The notes below the pieces were generated by a model. That model was not told the DNA's origin, did no database searches, and was given only the letters and a program-made list of their open reading frames with translations. A stretch of 64,000 nucleotides of DNA from Aphidius gifuensis (Eukaryota; Arthropoda; Insecta; Hymenoptera; Braconidae): the NCBI RefSeq assembly GCF_014905175.1, contig NC_057791.1:14822177-14886176 (forward strand), in the 5' to 3' direction. The position numbers and the translations under genes were made by a program. How positions within the stretch are numbered: the stretch's first letter is position 1; the number at the start of each line of letters is the position of its first letter. Below are positions 38,601 to 53,686 of the stretch, piece after piece.

Positions 38601-40266
38601 ATATTACAAAATAAATATGGCTGAATTAACACGAAAAATTTGAAAAATTTTTATATATTTTCAATAATTTTATAAATAATAATCTCAATAAATTTTTTAT
38701 TTTTTTATTCATTTTTTTTCGAAATAAATTATTTTACAAAATCATAGTTATTTTTTATTTTTAATATTATAGTATGTATTTAAAGACGTAATACTCAAAA
38801 ATAAATTGAATACTTTTTATGAAATTTTTTTATATATTTAATTATATTTAGAAAAAAAAAAAACAAGGTTTTTATTGACAAGTTTGTTAATATTAACACA
38901 AAAAGAAAATTTTTAATTAACAATATATTTTTTTTTATTAATAGACACTTATTAAACAATGATTGTTATTATTATACATGTATAATTATTTTTTTGCCTG
39001 AAAAAAAACAAAAATGATTTTCAGTCCACCATATTTTAAAATATGCAATCACACAGTTAATGAGTAATAATGTATTAAAATTAAATAAATCATCATTATA
39101 ACGTTAATTTAATTTACATTGTATTCATCAAAAGATAAATTTATTTATTAATAGATAAATTAATAGCTACGTGAAAACAGTGGGTTCGATTTAAATAGTT
39201 AAAAATACTCTTGGATTATTAACACTTTTTTTTTTAATAATAAAATTTGATGATAATATTTTTTTTTCAAATTTTTAAAGAGTATAAAAAGGCAATTATT
39301 ATTATAATAATTATGTGATAAATCCAAGTAGTATAAATAGGCATTTTAGTGGTACTATATGATTAATTGTTTTTTTTTTTTTTAAACTTATAATTAGACA
39401 TTATTTTAACATTGCATTGATAAATGACTACGATTGCCAGGCATATTCTATTATTAACAAATAAAAAAATGTATTATGCTTGTATTATTATAATTTTTTT
39501 TAAAACAAATTATTTAACACAATTATCAATAATTTTTTGTTGTTATTTTTCGTAATTTTTTTTCTTCTTTGGGGCCGATCTACACAGCCGCTTTTACATT
39601 CATTCAGGTATAACTATTATTTTTACAAAATATACTCTTAATTAATTAATGTAAAACACAAACAAAAAAAAAATTATATTTTTTTTAATTAAAAAAAATC
39701 TCAGTCTAATAAATATTACAAAAAGAAAAGTAAATAGCATTTTTTTTTTTCGAATGAAAGATAATAATTATGCTGTAGTTGAACAAAAATAATAATAGTT
39801 TTTAATAAAAAAATAATAACAATTGTATTGAGTTAATAATTAAAATGGCAGCATTGTTTTTTTTTTGAATGCTGTTAATTGCTAATAGCACTTTTTAAAT
39901 ATGGTCTCAAACCATTTTAATTAATATCTAATTAATAAACAAATTTATAATCACAGTATTTAAAAGATTTCGACAATAATAATTAATTTATGAAAACAAA
40001 GAAATAACATTTAAAAAAGGCAATAGTTTAAAGATAGCATTAAAATATTGAAAAAAAAAAAAAAAAGTTAAATGATATATTACAATGGAGATTTATGAAA
40101 TATAAAATATATTTTAATTATTATTAAATGATAATAATAAAATTAATTCAATCACATTCATCGAATCTAGTTAAACTCAAATATATTAATAAAAATTTTT
40201 AATTTTCCAAGCGAATATTCTAAATATATTATTAAATGTTATGAATTTTCGCTTGATAAATTTTTT
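38601..40266. other. AT-rich intergenic DNA
   Basis: This separates the presumed start of the GSE1 locus from the 3' end of the MYLIP/Dnr1 gene. Homopolymers and A/T repeats only; no gene seen. Confidence 0.6.
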
Positions 40267-43200
40267 TCAAATTGTTTGATTATTAACAATTGGTATGTCA
40301 ATTGTCATATTATTATCATCATCAATGACATTACTAGATTGTCTGACAGTCAATGTACTATCACATATATCACTTGATAATTTTTGATTATTTTTATCAG
40401 CATTTGTAAATTCAATTGGTAAATAAATTGTTCTACAATGATCAATATCAGCACGACATAATGGACATCTTGAACAACGACGTGCACATTCAAGACATGC
40501 AACTGCATGTCCACAAGGAAATAGTGCTGTATCTAAACTTCGATCCATACATATTCGACAAAGCATTGCATCTAAAAGTTTTGTCAAACATTCACGTGAT
40601 TCCTAAATAAATTAAATAACATTTTTTGATTAATGAATTTTATTTTATAATATTTATTAATCTTGTAATAACAATAATACCTTGCACTTTGAATTTTGAC
40701 AATCACCACAATTGTGATCATCTTGAATTTGGCTGCCATTATTTGGCATACCAATATTAACAGCTTCACAATAAAGTGCTCTTCTAGCATTATCATAAAC
40801 TTCACGACAAGTACGACGAATATCAAATACATATTTTTTTCCTAATGTTGAATCTTCATTAAATATTGATATTATTGTACCCTAAAAATATACAACAACA
40901 ATTAAATCTTCATTATTAATTATAAGTATTTATAGAAATACCTTAAGATCACGTATGAATTGTGTTGTAACTGCACTTCTCACAGTTTCACAGCTATAAA
41001 AAGCATGTTTTTCTGTAATTGCACGATACAATCCACTGGCTGATTGACTAGAGTCCAATTTAAAATCCAATGATGCTTCTTCACCATCAAGTGACAAGTA
41101 AATTAAATGAAACATTCGTCTTTGTGATGTGGCACTTTGTATTGCAGTATATGGTATACTAAAAAAGCAATTATACACAATGTTACAATCAATAATTTAA
41201 TTATAAATAATAAAAATTAATCTTACTTTTGTTTTTCCTCATTTTCACCACGATATACAGTAATTCCATGTGGTCCAACGCCAATCATAAAAACAGTATT
41301 TGATCCAAATTTACTGTGAAACATTTCTTGTCCAAATGCATCAAGATTTGATACTTCTTTTAATAACCAATATTCAGCAGTTGATGATTTCATACCCTAA
41401 ATAAATTTAATTGAATTAATCAATAAATAAAAATGATATAAGTTTAATTATTTTTAAAATAAAATTTTATAATTACTTTAATTTCTTTGTGTTGTTGAAT
41501 AATACGATGAAGAAAATCATTTGGTTTTGAATCACATGATTCAGATGGTTGTATATGACAAAATTGTGAATACAATCCATGTGGTGGTGATAAATGATCA
41601 TAGTCACCAACTTCAGCTTGTGATATTAATGCAACAATACGTGATACAGCTGTCCAATCGTTGACTTTCAATCGACCCTCAAGAAGTTCCAAACGTAAGT
41701 GTAAATAAAATTGATGTCTGAAATAATTAATATAATTTTTATTTATAAATATAACACAATGATGATATGAAAAATAAAATAAATACCTTGTTGCTTCTTG
41801 AAGTAGTAAATGTGGTGGTACCCAAAATTTAACTCTCAATGCAAATCTAAGTGGTACAACACCTCCACTACCACCAGTTTGTCTGTCAATTGGATTTCTT
41901 AAATTTAACCATAATTCTTCACCTTTGGCATTTTGATATTTAAGACCAAAATAATCACACTCCTTGCTTATTCCCAAACAGTTGCATGCCTTAAACATTT
42001 CAAAAACAAATTTTAATTAAATTTTAAATTATCATATTTTTTTTTTTTAATTATTCAAAGTAGATATTTGGATATTTTATTGTTCAAAACAATCAACTAA
42101 AAAGGAAATTTATTTATTCAATAATTTATTTACTGATTGGTAATAAAAAATAAAATTTAATAAAACAATTTGCCAGAGTGATTTTGAATCATGTTCTTAT
42201 TGATTCAATAATATTTTTTTTTTTTTATTAAATCTATTATTTATATTTAAATCTAGTTTTGAATTTATTTTGAAGTTTTAATCAATAAATACATCAATCA
42301 TTATTGTTGTATTTTACAAAAACTAAAAGAAATAATAAAAAATAAAAATTTAATTTAATCAAATAAAGAATATCGTATAAAATAAAAGTTTAATAGAAAA
42401 AAAATATATATATTTTTTAAACACATCAACATTTCAATAGACATAATAATATATAAGAAAAAAAAACTTGAAAAATATTTTTCTAAAATGAATGAAAAAG
42501 TTGCATTCAAAGCTTTACTTGTAAAAAAGTTTTTGGTATTTGAAAAGTGAAAAAAGTCAAGAGCCAACTTGGTTTTTATTATTTCTGTTCTTTATTATTT
42601 TTCTTTTATATAGTTGAATTTGCCTTATGGAAAAGAAGTAGAACCAAGTGGCATAATAATAAAATAGTAAAATCTATATATTTAAACTTAACGTAAAGTT
42701 TTTATCATTATATATAGGTAAGTATGCCATTACTACTATATCATCAACAGCTCTCGATATATTTACTCTGGATAAAAGTAAAGAATATCATGGTGACGAA
42801 AAAAGTGCTCTTCAATAACAAACGTTTATAAAAAAAAAAATCTTATTTTTATTATTTATTTTTGGTTGTTGTTAGTGGTGACCTATTATTTGCAATCTGT
42901 GTCAATGCTGACCCCATCGTCTTGCTCTCATTGGCTCGTAAAACCAATAGTGCTCATTCAATTGGTAAACAATGGTCAAAGAATCTTGGAAAATTCAATT
43001 TGAAATATATTTCAATGGCTTTTGAGTGAAATTTATTTGAGTTTAAAATTTATTTCGAAACTTATATGTGAACATTAAAAATAATAAAATACATATAGCA
43101 AATAAATATCTCTTATTTACAATAATATTTAATAATTTTTATGTTGTTAAAGAAATAATTATACATTTTTATTTCGTTGGATGAAAAGTTTATTAATTTA

Positions 43201-46200
43201 TTGAGACAAAAATATTATTTTTCAACACCTTTTTGTGATTTTTCGATGAATTTTCTAAAAGCTTTTTATCTCGGATTAAATTTTGAAAAATTAAAAAGAA
43301 AAACTCGGAAAATTTGCCGACAAAAAAAAATTTAAAACTCGTAATTTTCTATTTTTTTATCTAGAAATCTAGATATACTGAGTAAATTTTAAAATATTTA
43401 AATTAAATAAAATAAAACTATCAACTTTAGGCAACTTTTTCATGCTAAGTAATCCTTTTTTTTTTTTTAAACTGTACATCTTATGGAAGCTTGCAGATTA
43501 TAATGCAAATTAGTGAATATTTTTTTATGTTTAAAAATTTATTTTATTTTATTTTTTTTTGTATAAATAATTATATTGTAGCTGAAAGCAAACCAGTCTC
43601 AGCTAGAGTTCAAAACCGGCTTTATTCAATGTAAACAAGTTAGCCAGCTTTTTTGTAAACTGAATTTAATATTTTCAATAAATAAAATTGTCAATTAGTG
43701 TAACCTTTTTGACATGGCGCCAAGAAAAAAATTTTTCCATTCAACTTTTAATTAATTTTATTCATTTTATTTTTTAACACTATTCTTGTCGAAATTTATT
43801 CAGATAAAATCTGCAAAATTAAAGCTTTTGTTTTTTTTATTTTAAAAAACAATTTTCAACGAATATATTTTATATTAATATTTTTATAATGTATATCTAT
43901 AACCTAAATAATATCAAGAGATTGCCAAAAATTATTAGCGCACAACTACAAAAATTTTTTAAACTTATAAATATTTAATTTTATTGTGTCAGTGCAATCA
44001 TTAAGGCTCGGTCAAAGTCTACTTATTTCTGTTAGGGTCACCCACCAACCCTGATGAAAATATTTTTTCGTAATACTTCGGATTATCCCGTGTAGCTTCG
44101 AACAACTCCGGATTATCTTGTATTTCATTGTACTATCAATTTATTACTCCGAGTCTACAAAAATACAAAAATAATCCAGACAAATTTTTTTAAAACTAAT
44201 AAATTCAAAAGAAAGATTATCGACACTTTATACAAGTGTTTAATATTTCGAAATTTCGATTAGGCAAATATTGAAAAAAAATACGGAGAAAATTCGGAGT
44301 AAAATTCTTGTAAAACTTTACCTTTTAATTTATCAATAAATACATTTAAAAAAAAGGATTTTTCTCAAGCAAAAAACAAGTACTAATAGATCCAAAATAC
44401 GTCGAGAAGATTTGATTAATATCTACACCTACACTTTGAACAAAGACAGTATATAATCAATGCCCTTGTTGAGGTGGTTAATTTATCAAGACAACTAGGC
44501 ATTAAATTTTGAATATATATATAGTTTTCCCATGCATGAGAAAAGTTTTAAACTAAATGGGATTTAGTCATGACACATATGAGATTTAATATATATATAT
44601 ATAGAAAGAGATAAACATGTTTAACTCTCTCTCATGCATCGTGAGTATACGAGCTTTGACTATTTAAACTTTGAGTCTACGTGGTTTGAAGTACATCCGG
44701 ATATATTACTCGTGTCAAAGTCCACACAAATACATTTATAAATATTATAAATGTATGCAACAAACCGCAGTTGAGTAAAAAAAGATGTATCATTTATATA
44801 TATCAGTATATATTGTTTGACTATGTAAATATGTATATTTAAATTTTTTTAAAAAACATATACAGAGAGCAATAATCCAAGATTTAATTTTTTTCTTTTT
44901 ATTTAAGATGAGTTGGTTGGCCTCGTTGAAGGTCAAATGATGTTTATATACCTCTAACGACAATAACATTTATAAATATTTTATCTGTGCGTAGGTTTGT
45001 CTTTATCAATTTTTTTTGATCAAACAAAAAAATATAATTTCTTATTTTTAAACGAGGTTATTCCTCTTTAATCGTGTGTGTATACTATTAGGTAATTTTT
45101 TAAAATATATTCATATATAAAATTTATAAATACACAATCATAAAATAAAATAATAAATTTATAAGAAAATTCAAGTCTTATCATAAAACTTTATCTTGGA
45201 TTTTTTTTTTTTTTTCAACATGTAATAAAAGAAGAAATAAACAAACTCATGTTTAAATTGACAAAATGTAAATTTTTATTAACGTCAGAGAATTTTTAAA
45301 AAAATAAAAAATAAAAAATATTTAGAGTATAAACAAATTTATACATTTTTATTTATCAAATTGTATTAATTTTAAATTATTAGCAAAAAAATAAAATTAC
45401 TATTGAGAGAAGGAATAAATGATTTATGATTTTGAAAAAAAAAATTAGAATAATGTAATTAAAAGTTGATGATGCATTACAATTGCTCATAAATATTTTA
45501 TATCAAGATGTAATAAACGTCAAAGTCAATAGTAACATGATACCGATTATTTCTAAATTTTCATTTTGAAAATTTACATTATTATCAAATGACACGGCAA
45601 CAGCAAATAAAAACTAAATTATAAAGCTATTAATTATATAGCTAATTTAAAAATAATATATTAATTTGTTATGTAACTATATAAAAAAAGATTAAAGAAT
45701 AAAAGGTCAATGTTTCAGCGGTAAAATGATATTTTTGTAATATACACTTTGTGTATAAATTAATGTTGAAAGCGAGAGGGATCGAAGGTTATAATTTATA
45801 TATACTGAGGGACCAGAAGCATGTGTGTGCTTTGCTTCTGATAATGCTTGAACACGCATGTGTTTAAAAATCAATTTTAAATATAATAAAATAATCCAGT
45901 TTCTTAGCTATTTTTAAACTATTGTATAATATAAAAAGTTTTATTGGATGTAGCAAAGTGCTATGTTCAATTTTTAAAAAAGATAAAAAAGCTTTTTTTA
46001 GAAAATTAAGACAACATTATCTAACCGAATTTCTCTATGCTTTAAATTTTGTTTGTAATTTTTTTCTAAATTCAAATTTAACAATGAAAAATCCAGAGAA
46101 ATATGTTCATCATAATTGTGACGAAAAAATTTAAATATATATTTCATTTTTTAACCTTTGAAACGAGCTTTTTTTGGCAATCGTATTTTTTCATTTTTAA

Positions 46201-49200
46201 ATTTTTCGTTGTTTTGTGTTAGATTCAACACAATATAATGTACTAATTTTTAAAACAAATAACCTCTTTGATAATCTCTGTTATCAATTAGCAGCAAAAA
46301 AAAAAAATACCCTTGTTTGTCAATTGATGATAAGAGAAATACATCCAACCCATTTTGTCCACATCAAATTATCAGTCACAAAAATAAACATTTATCTCAT
46401 CTTTGATTTTTTTTTTGTTATTCAACAAAATAAAAAAAAAAACATTGATAAAATTACAATCTACTGTTAAAAACACACTTATAAATTATCATAAAATATT
46501 TTTTCAAAGATTATAATAAATTTAACAGTAAATAAATTGTTTTTTTTTCAACACAAATTGCTAAATTTACACATAATAATAAATATAAAATAACACAGAA
46601 TGAATTATCATATAAAAAAAAGTATCTGATATTTAAATAAATTTTATATTTAACTTACGAAATAAATAAATATAAATAATTTATAAAAAACTATTGAATA
46701 TTTATGAAAATTTTATAATTTTATAGTTTTTTTTGTGAGTGAGTCAAGTGACAATAATTTTTTTTTGTTCCAAATATAGTATAAAAAATTATTTAAAAAA
46801 AAATAAGTGAAAGAGAAGAAAAAAGAGGTAGACAAGAGTAATATATTTGTTTGTTAACATATTGGAGAGACGAAAGTATAAAGGAAAAATCGGGGCCATC
46901 GGAAATATAAAGAGTGAGACAGAGTTGGACTCTCGAGTCCAAAGTCCAATACTTCGAGGCCTCATGTATATATATGTTTTTTTTATATACATTAACTGAG
47001 TTTGTACGTGGCGTTTCTTTTCGTTTGATATATTATTATTATTATTATTATTATTATTTATAATAATCATTATTTGATGATGATAAAAAAGAAGATATAA
47101 ATATTGTGTTTTCTCTCAATATAAACATACATAAATAAATTAAATATGAAATATATATATTTTATATATTTTATTTGTTTTTTTATATTTGAATTAATTT
47201 GAATTTACAATTAGTTTATAATTGTTATTATTATTTTAAAATTTTAATGGCAATAGTTACTGTAGAAATGGAAGAGAAATAAACAAAGATGCGTTAGAAA
47301 TTGCATCAACAAGGTAGTAATTTAATAGGAAAAAAAATAAAAAAATGTATAATGTAATTTAAAAAAAAAGAATAATTTAATAATGTTGAGTTAATTGAGT
47401 GGGTGGTTTTTATTTTTTCGGGGCCACACAATGATGATGACAACATTGAGCACGTGCACAGCAGCAAGTCGAGTAGTGAAGACCGAGTATCATTGGAATT
47501 TAAAACGGGAAAAATCCAATCGAGGTGACAATTTTCATCGTCCAATACGATTAATCAAATTATTTATATATAAAAAATAAAAATTTATTTTTTTTTTAAA
47601 ATAAATATATATATTTTATGATAAATTTTGCTACTTTAAATAATAATTATCACCTTGAAAAGTTTAAACGAATAAATTGTTTTTTAAATGACAAAAAAAC
47701 ATATAAATAAATTAGAAAAAATAATAAAATGATTAAAAATAACTAATAAATTTATTCTTAATTTAAAATCGAAATAAAAAATTTTTCTTTTTTAACAAAT
47801 AATAGTTAAAATTAATATTTTTGTAGAATTTTTTTAGGAGAAAAAATAACAGATGTTTTTTTTAATTTAAAAAAAAGTTTTAAAATTTATTGTATTTATT
47901 TAGAGTATAAAAAATATAAATTGATAACAATAAGATAAAAAAATAAATTATAACTTTACTCTTAGATATTAAGAAAATAATTACAATTATTTTAAAAATT
48001 TCTTAGAGAATGTATACAAGCTTCGCAATTAAACGACAAAAAAAAAATAATTATATATAAAAAATTAAATAGTTAAGTAATTAAATAAATTAAAATAGAT
48101 AATGAAATTAAAAAAGCTTTTAATTAAAAAGGAATAACAATGAGAATTAAATATTAATCATGACCTTGAATTGAGCAAGATATATTTGTCATCCAGAGTC
48201 ATGCCTCAGGCGCATGTTCACGTACACTCATTGCGAAGTTGATCACATCTGCAATGAGTATCAAACAATTTCCGACCGCAAGTTTTTAATTTCAATAAAT
48301 AAAAAATAAAACAAATTTAATTAAACAGAAACGATACTTTTTCAATTTATTTCAGTGGTCCAGATTAAAAACAAGCTATAAATACAACAAAAAAATTATT
48401 TAATATATATTTGTAAAAAAAAAAAAGCAATCAACTTTTTAGAAACACAACAAAGTCCAGGAAATGAATCATATAAATTTTAATAAATAAAAAAAAAAAA
48501 AATATATATATTTATTACGTTCAAAGTTCAGTATAAACGTCATCAACAATTGAAAAAAATATTTATATAATTCATTAATATGGAAGTACAAAAATTTTGT
48601 CAAAAATAGGTCAAAATAAATTGGTTTTATTGAATGGAAAATATAAAAGAGATACAGAGTTGTTTTTTAAATTTAAAGAGAGTGTGTATATTGATGAAGA
48701 AAAATAATTGTTACATGCAACAAAAGAAAAATTGTTATTCGGTCAAAGTCTACAAAGGTGCTCGTAACACCTTTGTATCATCTATGTACATGTAGAAGCC
48801 AAGCCAAGTTGAATGACCCAATGTGACATCATCATCAAAGTGTTTTATTTGCAAATCAATATAATAAAAATAAATTTAATTATATTTTTTTATGGTATGA
48901 CAGACTTTTCATAGAGCGAAAGTTATTACCTTTTTTTTTTAAAAAAAAACACATGTCAACTCATCATTATATATCGTTTGATATAAAAAAAAAAAAAACT
49001 TTTATTTTCAAAAACATAAAATCAAGGAATTTGAATAATCAATAAATCTATTTTTTTTTTTTTCTTCTTTTATTTATGATTATAATTATTAAATGTTTTT
49101 CATGAAACTATTTTGATGATTTCAGTAACAGCTGATGTACTTGCACTTGAATATAAAATTTATAAAAAAATAAAATCTCATTGTTAATGAAATTAATTAA

Positions 49201-52200
49201 TATTCATCAAAATATGTAATTAACTATTTAAAATAATTTATTAAAATTATTAGAAGTTATTACGTTTTTTTGTATAAAAATTATAAAAAAAAACAAAAAT
49301 TAATCTTACTTTATTATTTAATAAATTAATATAGTTAATAGTATTAATTAATTTATAATATTTGATTAATTTAATTATTGTTTTATATTTATTTAATAAG
49401 CTAATTGTATCAGTTTATAGATTATATTAAGACTGCTAAATTATATTTGAAATTATCTGCATCTTTAAAGTCAACTGACCAGTTTAAAATTATAATTATT
49501 TAATTTTTTTTTATATATAAATATTTATAATATTCAAGTTGAATTATCATTAATATATTTTCTATAAAAATTTACTTTTTATAATTTAATAATAATTTAA
49601 AACCGCAGTGCAGATCTGCATCAATCGATCCATAGAGAAGAAGAAGAAAAAACACTCGGAGCATTTTCATTAGGCTGATAGTCTCAAGAGGCTTTTTCGT
49701 CTAGGGAAGAAACTTGTGAACATGATTACCAAGAAACTTTCAGCTAAATGGAAAACACGCGACTCTTGAGAATTTTTGCATAAAAGTGAATAAAAATTTT
49801 CCAACTATTAAATCCCTTGTGATATTCAAAAAGAGTTTATTTTTATTTTTTTTTATTTTTTTTCTATTTATGCTTCATCCGGTTGTGTCCTATATGTATA
49901 TTTTTTATTATACATTCTAAAAGTTTGTTTTTGTATGAAATGCTCATGGCTATTTTCAGCATTTCATATATATATTTTTTTTATATATTTTACTGTTGAA
50001 AAAATAATTTTCCAATTCATGCTTTTTTGCGTTTTCAATTACTCGAGACCAATTCGATTTGGAATTCTCTTCGATTTCGTGAAATATAATTTTGAATATA
50101 CACAGTTTTATTTTGAAACCAAAATAAACATTCAATTTATCTGCTCAAATAAGCAGAAATGATAAAAAATGAAAAAAATATAGCTTGTTTAATATAAATC
50201 TCACGACCAGTCATGAGCAGTGTTTGCAGCAAAAAAAAAAAAAAAATTTATAAAGCTGCAAATAATTAAAAAAAAACCTCTTCAACACAGTTGTCTAAAA
50301 AAAAATTTACTTTATATATAAAACAAAGAATAATAAAGAAATAAAAAAACTATATTCTTTTTCTTTTGTAATATTATTTGACATCTGGGAGAGAAAAAAC
50401 TGCTCACGGTCAATTGAACGCTAAAATTTTTCCAAGCAACAAAAATGAAAACTGCTGAATTGTAAAACATGCCAATGTATTATTAAAATTAGAAAAAAAA
50501 ATTTAATAAAGTAAAAAATATATTCAAAATAAATCAAGTCATATTGAAAAAAAAAAAAATTTACATCAAGTTTTATTTAAATCAAAAAATGAGTTTTTTT
50601 GTTTGAAAAAAAAACGTGTCGTAAAAGACACATGTTTCTGTGAAATTTATATACTATTTTTTTTTTTTTTCTATTTCGATATTTTTAGACCACGTGAATG
50701 ATAGAAGAAAAAATGTATTATAAATATAGTATATAAGAAAAATTTCTATGACGTGATACATTTCATAAAGTGATGAAAAATGAATATAGAAATAAAGAAA
50801 AAAAAAAAATTCTCAATTGATGTATGTTGTCATTGAATGGTTAATAGTTACAAGAATTGGATGATTATCAAAAGGATATTCCTCGCAAGTTGGTACAGTA
50901 TCAATTTGTTATACAACATGTGACGGACACTTGACTATTGCAAGTAGAGTTCACGTACAAGGTTGATATATTATAATCACCAATAATTACAATTTAATGC
51001 GATATTAAGATATTCATAAAAAAAAAAAAAGATGATTGAGCACTATATATGACAGTATTCATAGTTATATATAATTAATTTTATCTAGACAAGAGTTTCC
51101 TCACATCGCACGACATCAGGTTGTTCACATGAATGATAATTAATTTTACTCTAGAGTTATCGCTCAGGAATTATACATGAAAAACAAAAAAAAAAAAAAA
51201 ATAGCTATAATTTTTGAAAGTTTTTAAGTGTGTTAAAAACATATGCACTCAACTGTGAATTTTATAGTTGGTATTAATCAAATTTTTATTTCATCAAAAT
51301 AAATTAGATGGTGAATTTTATATATTAATTTATCAAAAGCATCATGAGAAACTTTTTGAAACTCTTGTGCCACTTGGAAATTTTGTTAAAAAAACATCCA
51401 GCAAAAAACTCATCGTCAAGTCTTTTCTTTAGTTTAAATTAATTATATCAAGATGATGATGATGAAAACTACTGTGTAAATATTTGTCTTAAGTGAATGT
51501 AAAAATTAAAATTTTTAAATAATAATAATAATAGCAAGTTAAAGAAAAACAAACGAAAAATTATTTAAAGTTTATATAATTTTACTTGAAGTGTTTTTTG
51601 ATATTGAGGAAGTTTGAGAGAATGGTGCTGTATCAAAAAAATATAAGGCGTTTACTGTGATGGAATTTTATTGGTGCAAAATTTTGATGATAGAAAATTG
51701 GATATAATAAATTATTGGGCTGATTGAAAAATATCAATTAGTAAATAAACAAAGGAAAAATAGAAAATTTTTGCTTCTCCAATGTGAGGCATCACGTATG
51801 GCCCTGAATTATTTTCATTATGTTTTTTTTTTTTTATTTTGGTAAACACTTTATAGACTAGTAAGCAAAGTGACTATTTTATTTTTCAATTAATATCTTT
51901 GTAATATGAATATTTGAAAAATTAATTTAAATACATGCTAAAATTTATTAATTTTAACAAAAAATATTTTTCAAACAAGCTGGAAAATCGTCATGAAATT
52001 TTGACATAACATGTATAACTATTTGACAAGTCTAATTTAAAAGTATCATCAACTTTTCAAGACAATTAAATTGTGCTTAAACTTTTTTAATAAAAATATT
52101 CACATAAACTTATATATTTTCTTCATGAAAAATCAGCTTTATTTTTCCCAATACAATAAGGATAATAAATAAGAATAGATTGCAATTGACTCGTTTAAAA

Positions 52201-53686
52201 TATTGTGTATTTAATCTGCCAACAATATCCACAGCAAGTTTGTGGAAAGAACCACAATATCAACGGTTAAGATACATGTACACAAAGGCATATATAGTAT
52301 GCACTATGTCGTGTTCAATCCTCGAGAAATTCGCTTGAATCGAGTATAAAATGGTCTGGGATCTTGAAACGAACGTGCGGTAAACATCGACCGGAGCAAG
52401 TTAAACGAATAGTAAATATATACATATATAGAGAGTAAAGTAAAGAAAGAGAAAGAATGAGTACTGAGCCTCAAGCATTGACGACCCATGCAAATAGACT
52501 GACCCATGATTGTATACGATCTTTTCCCTTATATGCAATTTAAACCACTCTCATTGTTTTTTATTATATATTTTGCATAAAAAAACATTTTTTTTTTTTT
52601 TTATTTATCTACTTTTTATTCTCTTTGCTAATGCTTATCAGTTAAATTTTATTGATTATTATTTTACAGAAGAATTTGTACTTTGTACCTGGTAGAAAAA
52701 TAAATAATATCTAGTGATAATAAAAAAATTTCAATGTTTATCAAACTCTACAAGTGGTAGCTCAAGTGTTAATATAAAAATCATGAAATTTTTTTATCAA
52801 ATTACTTTTCTTTTTTTTTTATTGATAATATTATCTATAATTTTTATTCAGTATTTTAAATTTTTTTTAGCTCAATAATTCAATCATATAAAAAATTATC
52901 TATTTTATATTTTTTTTTACATTTATAAAAATACTTAAATTATTCTATAACTATCTTACACAATGTCAGCACTAAATTCCAGCAAAATAGTAAAATAAAA
53001 AAGATCAAATTTATGAATATAAATTTTATATTATATTTTTTTTTTTAACCATAAGTTATTAAAATTACGAGAAATTTCTTTTCATGTTAAAATCTCGGTT
53101 TAAAATAAAAAATAAAAAAAGGATTACTCGTTCTAAATTCATGAAGCTTGCAAAATCTTTTTGACAAAGAATTTTTTTACGTTACTAAGAGCAGTTTATA
53201 TTCCTTATGCATATAAAAGCTCTTTTTTTTTTTTTCTAAAAGCTTGCTGGATTATTATCAACGGATTTCTAATGACTATCGACCTCATTGCTCATCTTTT
53301 TTTGCAAAAATATCTGCCGATGTATTTTAAGACGTATAATAATTATATATGATTTCGTATAAATTTTAAACAACAATTGAATTAGATACAGTATTTTTAT
53401 AAATAAATATAAATAATTTATTTTCTCGCAAATTGATTTCTTAATTCTCCTCACATCTGTTGCACAATTTTTTCGCATTTTTATTCTTACAAACGTCAGT
53501 TGACCCTTGAACTGATACCAAAATAATTGTCTGAGTTTTATAATTAAAAGTTCAATATTTATAAATAACTAAATATTAATTAAATATTTTTAATCTCACC
53601 TTTTCTAGACATTCCCGTCCGATGGCTCTGGGATCCACCTGTACCTCGAGAATCACCGAGTTTGCTTGACTGACAAGACACCACAT
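40267..53686 (-). CDS. Dnr1: FERM-RING E3 ubiquitin ligase MYLIP/IDOL (fly Dnr1)
   Basis: In vertebrates this ligase degrades lipoprotein receptors; the fly homologue Defense repressor 1 restrains the caspase Dredd in IMD immune signalling. Exons in transcript order: 53686-53600, 41989-41787, 41717-41477, 41396-41227, 41158-40942, 40881-40681 and 40602-40267, giving 484 residues (human 445). The FERM start is MWCLVSQANSVILEVQVDP. Conserved blocks include DYFGLKYQNAKGEELWLNLR, ALRVKFWVPPHLLLQEATR, IGVGPHGITVYRG, SASGLYRAITEKHAFYSC and GKKYVFDIRRTCREVYDNAR. The RING is at about residues 388-422, with Cys388, Cys391, Cys403, His405, Cys409, Cys412, Cys419 and Cys422. A tail of about 60 residues rich in Asp/Asn extends beyond the human end. 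The first intron is 11.6 kb, and the first coding exon holds only 29 codons in phase 0. Confidence 0.93.
44030..44330. repeat. Dispersed repeat fragment related to window start
   Basis: The block starts near agggtcacccaccaaccctg and continues gatgaaaatattttttcg, with ctccgga and acggagaaaattcggag motifs. The reverse complement of 180-235 shows a similar order: a t/c-rich lead, tgaaaatatttctccg, then ttctccg. Similarity is patchy, so the family link is tentative. Confidence 0.35.
48751..48777. other. Perfect inverted repeat, 10 bp arms and 7 bp loop
   Basis: The arms are tacaaaggtg and cacctttgta, separated by ctcgtaa. It is one of the few GC-containing perfect palindromes in the intron. The stem is too short for a microRNA precursor by itself; a binding site or chance are both possible. 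Confidence 0.6.

Larger units (their letters stand above)
41990..53599 (-). other. 11.6 kb first intron of Dnr1
   Basis: No gene on either strand is credible; the many open frames of 60-93 codons are A/T-driven. It holds a dispersed repeat fragment (44030-44330), an (att)n run at about 47034-47058, a perfect small inverted repeat (48751-48777), and several less AT-rich islands (about 44600-44720, 48170-48290, 49600-49760 and 52300-52540) that are candidate enhancers. Confidence 0.5.

Noticed and set aside
45922..46470. Two + frames in the Dnr1 intron
   Set aside because: A/T-driven composition, no recognisable domain, no splice partners.
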